Source of the DNA: CAZFHZ01 sp964519015
GTDB taxonomy: Bacteria > Blakebacterota > Blakebacteria > Blakebacterales > CAYUVJ01
Direction: 5' to 3'
Assembly (NCBI GenBank): GCA_964519015.1
Contig: CAZFHZ010000003.1
Span: 15,608 to 79,607, forward strand
Length of the DNA: 64,000 bases
In this document: one piece after another, positions 23,633 to 31,629 of the stretch
Layout of the letters: every line of letters starts with the position of its first letter
Position numbering within the stretch: the first letter of the stretch is position 1
The notes under the pieces: generated by a model
Database searches by the model: none
Seen by the model: only the letters and a program-made list of their open reading frames with translations
What the model was told of the DNA's origin: nothing
Program-made: the position numbers and the translations under genes

Positions 23633-24841
23633 TCAGGCGTTGTCCGCCTCCACGGCCGCCACGAGCTGCTCCTGGATCTCGGGCAGGGCATCGGCCACCC
23701 GGTTCCAGTTCGGGATCTGGGCGCCGCCGGTCGGCTCCGCCATGAAACCTTCCCCGCCCAGACGCAGACCCTGCAGGAAGGTCTCCACCGCCAACCCCTC
23801 GGCGTGACGGTCGAATTTCAGCCCGTTGATGGCCGCATCCCCGGCGTATTTGACGATCGTGTCCTGGGCGGTTCGCAGGTAGGCCACTTCCAGGCTGCGG
23901 AAGAAACCGTCCCCGAAGACGATCCCTTCGCTGGCCAGGGTGTGGAAGATGCTGCCCGAGATGTCGATGCACATCTTCAACAGACCCTTCTTCGGATCGT
24001 CGGGCGAGAGCGGCTGGTGCTTGTGCTCGTAGTTCACCGCCAGGTCGACCTGGCAGACCCGCTTGGGGCTCGTGTTCCGGTAGACCTCGGCCAGGGTGCC
24101 GACCTCCAAACCCCAGCCGGCCGGGATACGGTTCAGCCTCGCCAGGTCGGTGGTCAGGGCGATCTCCCCCGAGAGGGGATACCGGAAGTCGTCCAGGTAG
24201 ACCAAAAAAGGCTCATGACCGATCAGCTCGATCAGGGCGCGGATCAGGGGGGAGACGAAGAGCCGGGTGACCCGCCCGTACATCCGGTCGGTGATCCGCG
24301 CGTAGTAGCCCTTCGAGAACTCGAAGGCGAGATGAAGGTCCATGAGCGGATAGGCGAGCCGGGCGAGCAGACCCCGCTCATAGCTGAGGATGTCGCAGTC
24401 GTGGACCGCGATCACATCCGAGGTCCCACGCCCCAGGACGTAGCCATAGGCCAGCCAGACCGAGCGCCCCTTGCCGTCCTCACCGACGTACAGGTCGTTT
24501 CCTTCCATCGTGCGGAGCACATCCTGGACGCCCGGGGAGTCCACCCAGAGGATGTTGACCGGTTCCGGCAGCCGGCGCATGACGTCGCGGGCGGCCTGGA
24601 ACTGGGTCCGGTCGGCCCGCCCGAGCACCAGCACGATGTCGTGCAGATACCTCACCCCTTCGAGCTCCGCCACGATCCGGGGAAGGGCCTTCCCTTCGAA
24701 TTCCGCGTAGAGCGCCGGCAGCACCAGACTCAGTCGCTGATGCCGGGCCAGGTGTTCGAGACTCTTCTCCAGCTCCGGCAGGGCGATGGTGTCGTGCCAG
24801 TGGAACGTGGAGATCACGTTGCTCTGGTAGAAATCTCCCAC
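23633..24841 (-). CDS. gpgS: Glucosyl-3-phosphoglycerate synthase-like glycosyltransferase (GT81-type)
   Basis: A 402-residue cytoplasmic glycosyltransferase. The start region GDFYQSNVISTFHWHD, the donor-binding VLGRADRTQFQAARDVM, GNDLYVGEDGKGRSVWLAYGY and the metal-binding DCD in VIAVHDCDILSY (DxD-type) fit GpgS/MpgS enzymes that join a sugar nucleotide to 3-phosphoglycerate. GTG 24839-24841 with AAGGAGG is the start. The HAD phosphatase just upstream would dephosphorylate its product, giving glucosylglycerate or mannosylglycerate, a compatible solute or polysaccharide primer. Glucosyl specificity is favoured from the start region but not certain. Confidence 0.83.
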   Translation of the reverse strand: MGDFYQSNVISTFHWHDTIALPELEKSLEHLARHQRLSLVLPALYAEFEGKALPRIVAELEGVRYLHDIVLVLGRADRTQFQAARDVMRRLPEPVNILWVDSPGVQDVLRTMEGNDLYVGEDGKGRSVWLAYGYVLGRGTSDVIAVHDCDILSYERGLLARLAYPLMDLHLAFEFSKGYYARITDRMYGRVTRLFVSPLIRALIELIGHEPFLVYLDDFRYPLSGEIALTTDLARLNRIPAGWGLEVGTLAEVYRNTSPKRVCQVDLAVNYEHKHQPLSPDDPKKGLLKMCIDISGSIFHTLASEGIVFGDGFFRSLEVAYLRTAQDTIVKYAGDAAINGLKFDRHAEGLAVETFLQGLRLGGEGFMAEPTGGAQIPNWNRVADALPEIQEQLVAAVEADNA

Positions 24842-24920
24842 GACAGGCCTCCTTGAGGGGGCGGATAAGTAGAATGACAGGCCCGCAGCGGGATGTTCAA
24901 GGAAAACCGGGTCTGGAGGA

Positions 24921-25784
24921 TCAGTCGGGCAGGCGAGCCAGGACCGCTTCGTTCCACCCGGCCGGGCCGATACCGGAGGTCCGCTCCAGTCCGGCCACAT
25001 CGTCAATGGGAGCCCAGGTCCCGTCGTGACGGCGGACCAGCACCCCCTCGTCGGCGGCGGCGAGCATCTCGCGGTCGTTGAGCGAATCCCCCAACGCCAC
25101 ACTCCGCCAGCCTCCCTCCCCGGCACCCGGGGCGGTCTGCTGCACCAGCCGGAGAGCGTCTCCCTTGGTATGCTCCCCCTGCAGATGGAAGAAGCGGTCG
25201 CCGAGGGTGAACTGCATTCCCCCCTCTTCCGCCGCGGCCGCCCGGAAGGCGGCGAGTAGGGCGAGCCTGCCCTCCTCACCCCCCTCGGCTCCGGTCACCA
25301 CGAAGGGTTCGGAGAAGGTACGGGCCTGCGCCTGACGGGCCTGGGACTCGGTCAGACCCGTCCGCACCACCACCTCGGCGATCGGCATCTCGGCCAACCC
25401 CCGCACCCGGATATCCAGCCGGGCGGCCAGGTCGGCCAGCCGCGCGATGAGTTCGGTCCGCGGGCGTCCCAGGATGACGCCCACCCGGCCGCCTTCCTCC
25501 TCCCGAAGCGGCCGGCCCTCCTCCACCGCCCACTGCCGTAACCCGGCGGCGAAGGGATGGTCTCCCGGCACGAAGATGGCGGCGCCGTTCTCAACGATAC
25601 CGGGTCCCTCCAGTCCGAGGCGGTCCATGATCGGAACCAGTTCCTCGAGGGCCTTGCTGGTGGCCGGGATGACCGGCACCCCGATCCGGCGGCAGCGCTC
25701 CAGCGCAGGGGCGGCCGCCGCCGCACTGTAGTCGTGGTAGTCGAGCAGGGTGCCGTCGAGGTCGGTGAAGAGGAGCAGTCGCAT
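24921..25784 (-). CDS. gpgP: HAD phosphatase of the mannosyl/glucosyl-3-phosphoglycerate phosphatase family
   Basis: A 287-residue HAD-superfamily hydrolase. Motif I is FTDLDGTLLDYHDY with nucleophile Asp; motif II lies in PVIPATSKALEEL; late motifs HTKGDALRLV and ALGDSLNDREMLAAAD complete the MPGP subgroup pattern (with GIVENGAAIFVP). It sits between a membrane protein gene (5 bases upstream) and the gpgS-like gene (79 bases downstream), which supports a two-step synthesis of glycosylglycerate. Gene symbol follows this context. Confidence 0.85.
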   Translation of the reverse strand: MRLLLFTDLDGTLLDYHDYSAAAAAPALERCRRIGVPVIPATSKALEELVPIMDRLGLEGPGIVENGAAIFVPGDHPFAAGLRQWAVEEGRPLREEEGGRVGVILGRPRTELIARLADLAARLDIRVRGLAEMPIAEVVVRTGLTESQARQAQARTFSEPFVVTGAEGGEEGRLALLAAFRAAAAEEGGMQFTLGDRFFHLQGEHTKGDALRLVQQTAPGAGEGGWRSVALGDSLNDREMLAAADEGVLVRRHDGTWAPIDDVAGLERTSGIGPAGWNEAVLARLPD

Positions 25785-25789
25785 CGTGC

Positions 25790-26263
25790 TCAGACCGGGC
25801 GGGTGAACAGGCGCAGGCCGCCGATCACGCCGAGGGCGGCCAGGGTCACCACCACCCCGGCAATCGCCACCCCGGCCATGATGGCCGGCAGGGCGTAACG
25901 GCGGCGGATCTTGAACAGGTAGGCGGCCACACAGCCGGTCCAGGCACCGGTGACCGGTAAGGGCACGGCCACGAAGAGCATCAGGCCGAGGGCTTCGTAG
26001 CGCTCCACCAGGGCGCTGCGGCTCCGCGTGCGCTCGAACAGCCAGGTGAAGAAGCGGTCCATGAGCGGCCACCGCCGGAGCAGCCGTTCGAGCGGTCCGA
26101 GCAGCCAGAGGATGGGTAGCACCGGGATGAGGTTCCCGAGCACCGCCAACAGATAGGCGGTGCTCCAGTGAAGTCCCCCGACCCAGAGCGCCCAGGGGAT
26201 GGCCCCGCGCAGCTCGCTCACCGGCAGCATTGCGATCAGCACGGTCAGCAGGGCAGGCGACAT
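25790..26263 (-). CDS. Small integral membrane protein (Sm_multidrug_ex-like)
   Basis: A 157-residue membrane protein with four to five hydrophobic helices and conserved loop PVSELRGAIPWAL near the N-terminus, then ERTRSRSALVERYEALGLMLFVAVPLPVTGAW. This pattern matches the small multidrug-export/DUF family of uncharacterised bacterial and archaeal membrane proteins. ATG 26261-26263 begins one base past the pcm stop. Transport role is only a family label; no substrate known. Confidence 0.78.
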   Translation of the reverse strand: MSPALLTVLIAMLPVSELRGAIPWALWVGGLHWSTAYLLAVLGNLIPVLPILWLLGPLERLLRRWPLMDRFFTWLFERTRSRSALVERYEALGLMLFVAVPLPVTGAWTGCVAAYLFKIRRRYALPAIMAGVAIAGVVVTLAALGVIGGLRLFTRPV

Positions 26264-26264
26264 C

Positions 26265-26939
26265 TCAGCCGTTCTCCGAAGGCCAGCCATGCCGTCCAAC
26301 CAGCGGGACGAAGGTGCAGCCCACATCATCCCGGGCGCTGATCGCCGCTCCCTGGCGGGTCACGATCTTGAGCTGCTGGAACTCGGCTCCTCCGACCGGG
26401 ATGACCAGTCTTCCCCCCTCGGGGAGGAGCTGATCACTGAGCGGCTGGGGGATCTCCGGGCTGCCGGCCGTCACCACGACGGCATCGAAGGGGGCGAAGG
26501 CGCTCCAGCCAATGGTCCCGTCGCCGATCCGCAGGGCGATGTTGTGGATGCCCAGCTCCTCCCAGACCCGGCGGGCCTTCATGGCCAGGGCGGGATGGCG
26601 CTCCACGGTGAAGACATTGCGGGCAATCCGGGCCAGAACGGCGGCCTGGTAGCCCGAGCCGGTCCCGATCTCGAGTACCTTCTCCCCCCCCTTCAGGGCC
26701 AGGCACTGGGTCATGAGCGCGACCATGTAGGGTTGGCTGATGGTCTGACCGTTACCGATAGGAAGGGGATGGTCGCCGTAGGCGCGCGGGGCCAGCGCCT
26801 TGTCGACGAAGAGGTGTCGGGGTACCTCCCGCATCGCCTGGAGCACCTTGAAGTCGGTGATGCCGCGCTTGAGGAGCTGCTCCTCCACCATGCGCTCCCG
26901 GTCGAGCGCGAAACGGTCGGTGCCGGCCGGACCGGTCAT
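26265..26939 (-). CDS. pcm: Protein-L-isoaspartate O-methyltransferase
   Basis: A 224-residue SAM-dependent repair enzyme for isoaspartyl residues in ageing proteins. The SAM loop is VLEIGTGSGYQAAVLARI; the family marker region PIGNGQTISQPYMVALM and VVTAGSPEIPQPL are present. The ATG overlaps the surE stop as ATGA, the classic surE-pcm pairing. Upstream extension into surE is a shadow. Confidence 0.97.
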   Translation of the reverse strand: MTGPAGTDRFALDRERMVEEQLLKRGITDFKVLQAMREVPRHLFVDKALAPRAYGDHPLPIGNGQTISQPYMVALMTQCLALKGGEKVLEIGTGSGYQAAVLARIARNVFTVERHPALAMKARRVWEELGIHNIALRIGDGTIGWSAFAPFDAVVVTAGSPEIPQPLSDQLLPEGGRLVIPVGGAEFQQLKIVTRQGAAISARDDVGCTFVPLVGRHGWPSENG

Positions 26940-27772
26940 CCGCCCGCGGTGTCGCCGCCGGCCTGCGGCGGCCCGAGACGTTCCAGATCCCAGCTGCGCA
27001 CTCGTTCCAGATCCCAGCTGCGCACTCGTTCCAGTCCCTCCTCGTGGGTCCAGTCGAGCCGCAGGGGGGCGACGCTGATGAAACCGTCTTCGATAGCCTG
27101 GAAATCGGAATCCGCCCCACCCTCCCAGGTCGGGTCCTGACCGCCGATCCAGTAGTAGGGGCGTCCCCGCGGATCGGTGTTGTGGAAGATCCCTTCGCGG
27201 AAGACCCGACGGCCGAGCCGGCACACCCGGATGCCGCGGGCCGACCCGGGCATACCGGCGGGCACGTTCACATTGAGCAGGTAGCCCCCCATCCCCTCCT
27301 CGGCCAGCATCCGTTCCACCACGGTGACCGACACTTCGGCTGCCTGGCGGAAATCGAACGCCCCATCGGCGTCCGGGGCCAGGCTGATCGCCACCGAACG
27401 GGCGCCCAGCAGGGTGCCCTCCACGGCGGCGGCCACCGTCCCGGAGTAGATGACGTCGTCCCCCAGGTTGCTCCCCTGGTTGATCCCGCTCACCACCACA
27501 TCCGGCCGGCGGGGGAGCAGCCCGTGCATGCTGAGCATCACACAGTCGGTGGGAGTGCCGTCGACGGCGAATCGCCCCGCTCCCATCGGTACCATCCGCA
27601 ACGGATGATGGAGCGTGAGGGCGTGACTGGCCGCCGACTGTTCCCGGTCGGGGGCGACCACGACTGTCCCCCAGTGGGCGGAGAGCGCTTCCTCGAGGGC
27701 GAGCAGACCGGTGGCGTGGATGCCGTCGTCATTGGTGAGGAGGATGAGGATATCGGAGGCTGTGCGGCTCAC
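26936..27772 (-). CDS. surE: 5'/3'-nucleotidase SurE
   Basis: A 278-residue metal-dependent survival nucleotidase. LLTNDDGIHATGLLALEEAL carries the metal-binding DD; PDREQSAASHALTL, GTPTDCVML and VSGINQGSNLGDDVIYSGTVAAA complete the active site. GTG 27770-27772 with GGGAGACAGG upstream is used; a longer frame would run into tRNA-Pro. The C-terminus has a duplicated 8-residue unit (LERVRSWD twice), encoded by a 24-base tandem repeat. First gene of the surE-pcm-membrane-gpgP-gpgS run. Confidence 0.97.
   Translation of the reverse strand: MSRTASDILILLTNDDGIHATGLLALEEALSAHWGTVVVAPDREQSAASHALTLHHPLRMVPMGAGRFAVDGTPTDCVMLSMHGLLPRRPDVVVSGINQGSNLGDDVIYSGTVAAAVEGTLLGARSVAISLAPDADGAFDFRQAAEVSVTVVERMLAEEGMGGYLLNVNVPAGMPGSARGIRVCRLGRRVFREGIFHNTDPRGRPYYWIGGQDPTWEGGADSDFQAIEDGFISVAPLRLDWTHEEGLERVRSWDLERVRSWDLERLGPPQAGGDTAGG
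26981..27034. repeat. 24-bp tandem repeat in the 3-prime end of surE
   Basis: The 24-base unit beginning ttccagatcccagctgcgca occurs at 26981-27004 and 27005-27028, identical, followed by 6 bases of a third copy. It stays in frame and duplicates LERVRSWD in the SurE tail. Confidence 0.95.
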
Positions 27773-27868
27773 GGGACCTGTCTCCCCCGGTCGGGGGAAT
27801 GGAAAAGGGCGCGATCCGCGGGGACCTGGAAGCCCACCGGGGACCCGCCCTGCAAGGATTGCAAGAAT

Positions 27869-27945
<77 letters not shown>

Positions 27946-27987
27946 ACAGACTCGGTAAATTAGGTCGACCATCCCAATCCGCAAGTC

Positions 27988-28425
27988 CTAACGGCCCTTC
28001 AGGCCGGTGCCGGTGGCGCCCCGGGCACGCCGACCCCGCCCCCCCCCTTTCTCGACCGGCAGGACGTCTCCCGGCAACTCGTCCACCATGCGGATGACAT
28101 CCCGGATGTCCTCCCGGACACTCCGGAGCAGGTCGAGGATCCGGACCTCTTCGAACCCCAGTTCGAGCTGTTCGAGATAGGATTCCGAGGCCTGCAGGAG
28201 CTGGCGGCGCGCTCCTTCGATGGTGAAGCGGTCGTGATACAGGAGCTTCTTGATGAGGAAGAGGAGCTTGATGTCCTTCTCCCGGTAGGCGCGGTTCCCC
28301 CCCCGGTTCTTCATGGGCCGGAGCACCCCGAACTCCGTCTCCCAGTAACGGAGCACGTGAGGTTCCAGACCGGTGATCTCGGCCACCTCCGAGATGCTGT
28401 AGTAGACCTTGCCGACCTTGGTCAC
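27988..28425 (-). CDS. MerR-family transcriptional regulator
   Basis: A 145-residue MerR-type regulator. The N-terminal winged HTH reads YYSISEVAEITGLEPHVLRYWE and continues NRGGNRAYREKDIKLLFLIKKLL; a coiled-coil-like helix follows and the tail is basic and Gly-rich (GGGRGRRARGATG). No effector-binding domain or metal Cys is visible. It is 3 bases behind gpsA in the same direction. MerR proteins in this position, next to gpsA-plsY-der, are common in several phyla, but their role is unknown. Confidence 0.9.
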   Translation of the reverse strand: MTKVGKVYYSISEVAEITGLEPHVLRYWETEFGVLRPMKNRGGNRAYREKDIKLLFLIKKLLYHDRFTIEGARRQLLQASESYLEQLELGFEEVRILDLLRSVREDIRDVIRMVDELPGDVLPVEKGGGRGRRARGATGTGLKGR

Positions 28426-28428
28426 GCC

Positions 28429-29442
28429 CTACCCCCTGTGGTGCTCCAGCTCGGGCTTCAGGTCACGGGTCATGAGTTCCCGGACCGCCTCGGCGGCGCT
28501 CTTGGCTTCGAACAGGACCTGGTACATCGCCTCCGTGATGGGCATTTCGATCCCGTGTTTCTGAGCCAGTTCGCGGGCGCTCTGGACCGTGTTCACCCCC
28601 TCGGCCACCATGACCATCCCCGCCAGGGTCTGTTCGAGGGTCTTCCCCCGGCCGATCTGCTCCCCCACATGGCGGTTGCGCGAATGCCGGCTGATGCAGG
28701 TCGTGATGAGGTCCCCCATGCCCGAGAGCCCGGCGAAACTGCGGGGATCCGCACCCAGGTGAACGCCCAGTCGCGCGATCTCGGCCAGTCCCCGGGTGAG
28801 CAGGGCCCCCTTGGTGTTGTCCCCGAAGCCGAGACCGTCGAGCACACCGGAAGCGACCGCGATGACGTTCTTGAGCGAGCCGGCCAGTTCCACCCCGACC
28901 TGGTCGGGATTGGTGTAGACCCGGAAGGTCTCGGTGGCGAAGGCCTGCTGCACCACCTCGGCCGCCGTCCGGTCGGGGCTGGCGGCCACCACCGCGGTGG
29001 GGATCCGGCGGCTGACCTCCTCGGCATGGCTCGGCCCGGAGAGGGTGACGGTATGCCCCCGGAAGCGATCGGGGAGTTCCTGTTCCAGGATCTGGCTGAC
29101 CCGCAGGCCGCTCCCCCGCTCGATCCCCTTGGCGGCGTTGACCACCACCGGGGTGCCGTGCAGATGCGGGGCGGCACTGCGGGCGGTGGCACGCACATGC
29201 ACGGTGGGGACCACGAAGAGCACCAGTTCCGGGTCGGCCAGGGCGGCGGCCATATCGTTGGTGATGGCGATCGATTCCGGGATCGGGATCCCGGGGAGCA
29301 TCGGCACGTTCTCACGCCTGGTCAGGAGCTGTGCGACCGCTTCCGGGAAGTACTCCCACAGGCTCACGGCATGGTCTCGCCCGTCGAGGAGTACCGCCAG
29401 AGCGGTACCCCAGGAACCTCCTCCCAGCACCGTGATCCTCAT
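28429..29442 (-). CDS. gpsA: Glycerol-3-phosphate dehydrogenase [NAD(P)+]
   Basis: A 337-residue enzyme making sn-glycerol-3-phosphate for phospholipids. The Rossmann loop is VLGGGSWGTALAVLL; NAAKGIERGSG, LSGPSHAEEV, ELAGSLKNVIAVASG (catalytic Lys) and GNRH-like RNRHVGEQIG segments are intact. It overlaps plsY by 4 bases (ATGA), so the two first steps of lipid synthesis are coupled. Confidence 0.97.
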   Translation of the reverse strand: MRITVLGGGSWGTALAVLLDGRDHAVSLWEYFPEAVAQLLTRRENVPMLPGIPIPESIAITNDMAAALADPELVLFVVPTVHVRATARSAAPHLHGTPVVVNAAKGIERGSGLRVSQILEQELPDRFRGHTVTLSGPSHAEEVSRRIPTAVVAASPDRTAAEVVQQAFATETFRVYTNPDQVGVELAGSLKNVIAVASGVLDGLGFGDNTKGALLTRGLAEIARLGVHLGADPRSFAGLSGMGDLITTCISRHSRNRHVGEQIGRGKTLEQTLAGMVMVAEGVNTVQSARELAQKHGIEMPITEAMYQVLFEAKSAAEAVRELMTRDLKPELEHHRG

Positions 29443-30131
29443 CGCTCCCCCTCCATCCCGGCGCCCTTGTCCCCTCCCCCGTCCCCCGCCCGTTCCAGAC
29501 TCCCGCCCCGGCCCAACCGGGGTTCCACCCCCTTAAGCAGCCGCCCGATGTTGGTGCGGTGGGTGTAGAAGATGAAGAGGGCGATGACCGAGGTGAAGAG
29601 CACCAGCTCGATCGAAGTGCTCCCATCGGGCCGGGTCTGCCAGAGCCAGCTCACCAGTGGGAGGGTCAGAGCGGCGGCCAGACTCGCCACGCTCATGATC
29701 CGGACCGTCAGCAGAAGCACGATCCAGACCATCAGGGCGATGGCCACCGCTTTGGGCGCCACCGCGGCCAGCGCTCCGATCGTGGTGCCGACCCCCTTCC
29801 CTCCGTGGAAGCCGGCGAAGACCGTCCAGACGTGCCCTACCACCGCAGCCCCCCCGGCCAGCAGCTGGAGCAGCAGGGGGGAGAGGGGCGCCGGCGGTCC
29901 GAGTCCGATCCGGGTAGCCAGCAGGACGGCTCCCAGCCCCTTGCCCACGTCCACCAGGACGACGATCACCGCGGGGCCGAGTCCGAGGACCCGGTAGACG
30001 TTGGTCGCCCCGGCGTTCCCCGACCCGTGACGGCGGATGTCGATCCCCGCCTTGAGGCGTCCCACGATGATCGCGGTCGGGATGGATCCGAGCAGATAAG
30101 AGAGCAGCAGTACGGCCAGCAGCGTTGTCAC
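29439..30131 (-). CDS. plsY: Acyl-phosphate glycerol-3-phosphate acyltransferase
   Basis: A 230-residue inner-membrane enzyme that acylates glycerol-3-phosphate. Family motifs: YLLGSIPTAIIVGRL, RRHGSGNAGATNVYRVLG, GHVWTVFAGFHGGKGVGTTIGAL and FIFYTHRTNIGRLLKG. Several transmembrane helices are evident. The C-terminal tail (about 25 residues, Gly/Glu rich) is longer than usual. Downstream gene gpsA supplies its substrate. Confidence 0.96.
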   Translation of the reverse strand: MTTLLAVLLLSYLLGSIPTAIIVGRLKAGIDIRRHGSGNAGATNVYRVLGLGPAVIVVLVDVGKGLGAVLLATRIGLGPPAPLSPLLLQLLAGGAAVVGHVWTVFAGFHGGKGVGTTIGALAAVAPKAVAIALMVWIVLLLTVRIMSVASLAAALTLPLVSWLWQTRPDGSTSIELVLFTSVIALFIFYTHRTNIGRLLKGVEPRLGRGGSLERAGDGGGDKGAGMEGER

Positions 30132-30201
30132 AATCGCAGGCCTCGCGACAGGGAGGAACGATCGATCGGCGGCCGGATGTTAGGTCCGTGGACCCGGGCT
30201 G

Positions 30202-31629
30202 TCAAGACCGCCCGCGGAAACGCAAACGAAGGGGGGTCCCCTTGAAGCTAAACTGTTCTCGGATACGACGTTCGAGGAACCGCTTGAAGTTCGGCTTGAC
30301 CTTCTCCGGAGCGTTCACAAAGAAGAGGAAGGTCGGGGGTTCGATACCGGCCTGGACCCCATAGTAGATCCGGGCCTCGCCGAGCGCCGGCGTGATCGCC
30401 TCCTGCCCGTGGACCACACCATCCATGAAGGTGTTGAAGACGGAGGTGGTGACCCGGCGACGTCGTGCCTGGCCGGCCGCCACCGCCAGCTCGAGTGCCC
30501 GCACCACCCGCTGGCGGTTGGTCGCCGAGATGAAGACCACCGGGATGTAGGGAGCGAAGGGGATCTGGCGACGCAGCTCCTTCTCGTACGCCTCGGCGGT
30601 GCCGGTCTCCTTCTCGATCAGGTCCCACTTGTTGACGGTGACGACCGCCCCCTTCCCCCGCGCCAGGATCCGTTCCAGTATGCGTATGTCCTGGTCGCTG
30701 ATACCGGACACCGCGTCGGTCAGCAGGAGCGCCACATCGCAGCGGTCGAGACTCTGGAGGGCCCGCAGGGCGCTGTAGTACTCCACGCTTTCCTTCACCC
30801 GGGTGCGCCGGCGCAGACCGGCCGTATCGATCAGTACCAGCGGCCGCCCCGCCAGATCGACCTCGATGTCGGAGGAATCCCGGGTGGTGCCCGACTCCGG
30901 GCTGGTGATCACCCGCTCCCGCCCGACCACCGCGTTCACGAAGGAGGATTTCCCGACGTTGGGTCGCCCGAGCACGGCGATCAGCAGCGGCGGTCCTTCG
31001 GCCTCCCCGGGACTCGCTTCCGCATGACCGGCGGTCCGAACCCGGGCCGCGCGGCGAGCGGTCTCGTCGAGCGCCGCCCGGGCCACCTGTTCCTGGAGGG
31101 CGAGGGCCTCACCCGCCTCCCGATCCGGAGCGGGGAGCGCTTCCATCAGGGCATCGAGCAGGTCTCCGCTGCCGCGTCCCGACATGGCCGAGACCGCCAG
31201 GGGCATGCCCAGGCCGAGGGCGTGGAACTCGTGGATGTCCAGGACCTGGCCGGCGTCATCCACCTTGTTCACGGCCAGCACCACCGGACGGTGGGATCGG
31301 CGCAGGAGGTGGGCGACCGCCTGGTCGAGGGTGGTCAGTCCGGCCGTCACCTCGACCACGAAGAGCACGACGGCGGCTTCCTCGACCGCCACCATGGCCT
31401 GTGCCCGGACCGCGCTCTCCATCGGGTCTTCCGAGCCGGGGACCAGCCCGCCCGTGTCGACCAGCCGGAACCGGACCCCCGACCACTCGGTGTGGGCGTA
31501 GACGCGGTCGCGGGTCACGCCGGGCATATCGTCGACCACCGCCTGACGCCGTCGGACGAGGCGGTTGAAGAGAGTCGACTTGCCGACGTTGGGCCGGCCG
31601 ACGATGGCGATCAGGGGGGGGAGAGTCAT
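30202..31629 (-). CDS. der: GTPase Der (EngA), ribosome assembly
   Basis: A 475-residue double-GTPase for 50S ribosome maturation. Domain 1: GRPNVGKSTLFNRLV, DTGGL, NKVD. Domain 2: GRPNVGKSSFVNAVVG, DTAGLRRRTRVKESVEYYS, NKWDLIEKE; then the KH-like C-terminal domain ending FSFKGTPLRLRFRGRS. Between the G domains there is an acidic/Ala-rich linker of normal type. It overlaps the DUF512 gene by 4 bases, a frequent pairing. Confidence 0.98.
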   Translation of the reverse strand: MTLPPLIAIVGRPNVGKSTLFNRLVRRRQAVVDDMPGVTRDRVYAHTEWSGVRFRLVDTGGLVPGSEDPMESAVRAQAMVAVEEAAVVLFVVEVTAGLTTLDQAVAHLLRRSHRPVVLAVNKVDDAGQVLDIHEFHALGLGMPLAVSAMSGRGSGDLLDALMEALPAPDREAGEALALQEQVARAALDETARRAARVRTAGHAEASPGEAEGPPLLIAVLGRPNVGKSSFVNAVVGRERVITSPESGTTRDSSDIEVDLAGRPLVLIDTAGLRRRTRVKESVEYYSALRALQSLDRCDVALLLTDAVSGISDQDIRILERILARGKGAVVTVNKWDLIEKETGTAEAYEKELRRQIPFAPYIPVVFISATNRQRVVRALELAVAAGQARRRRVTTSVFNTFMDGVVHGQEAITPALGEARIYYGVQAGIEPPTFLFFVNAPEKVKPNFKRFLERRIREQFSFKGTPLRLRFRGRS

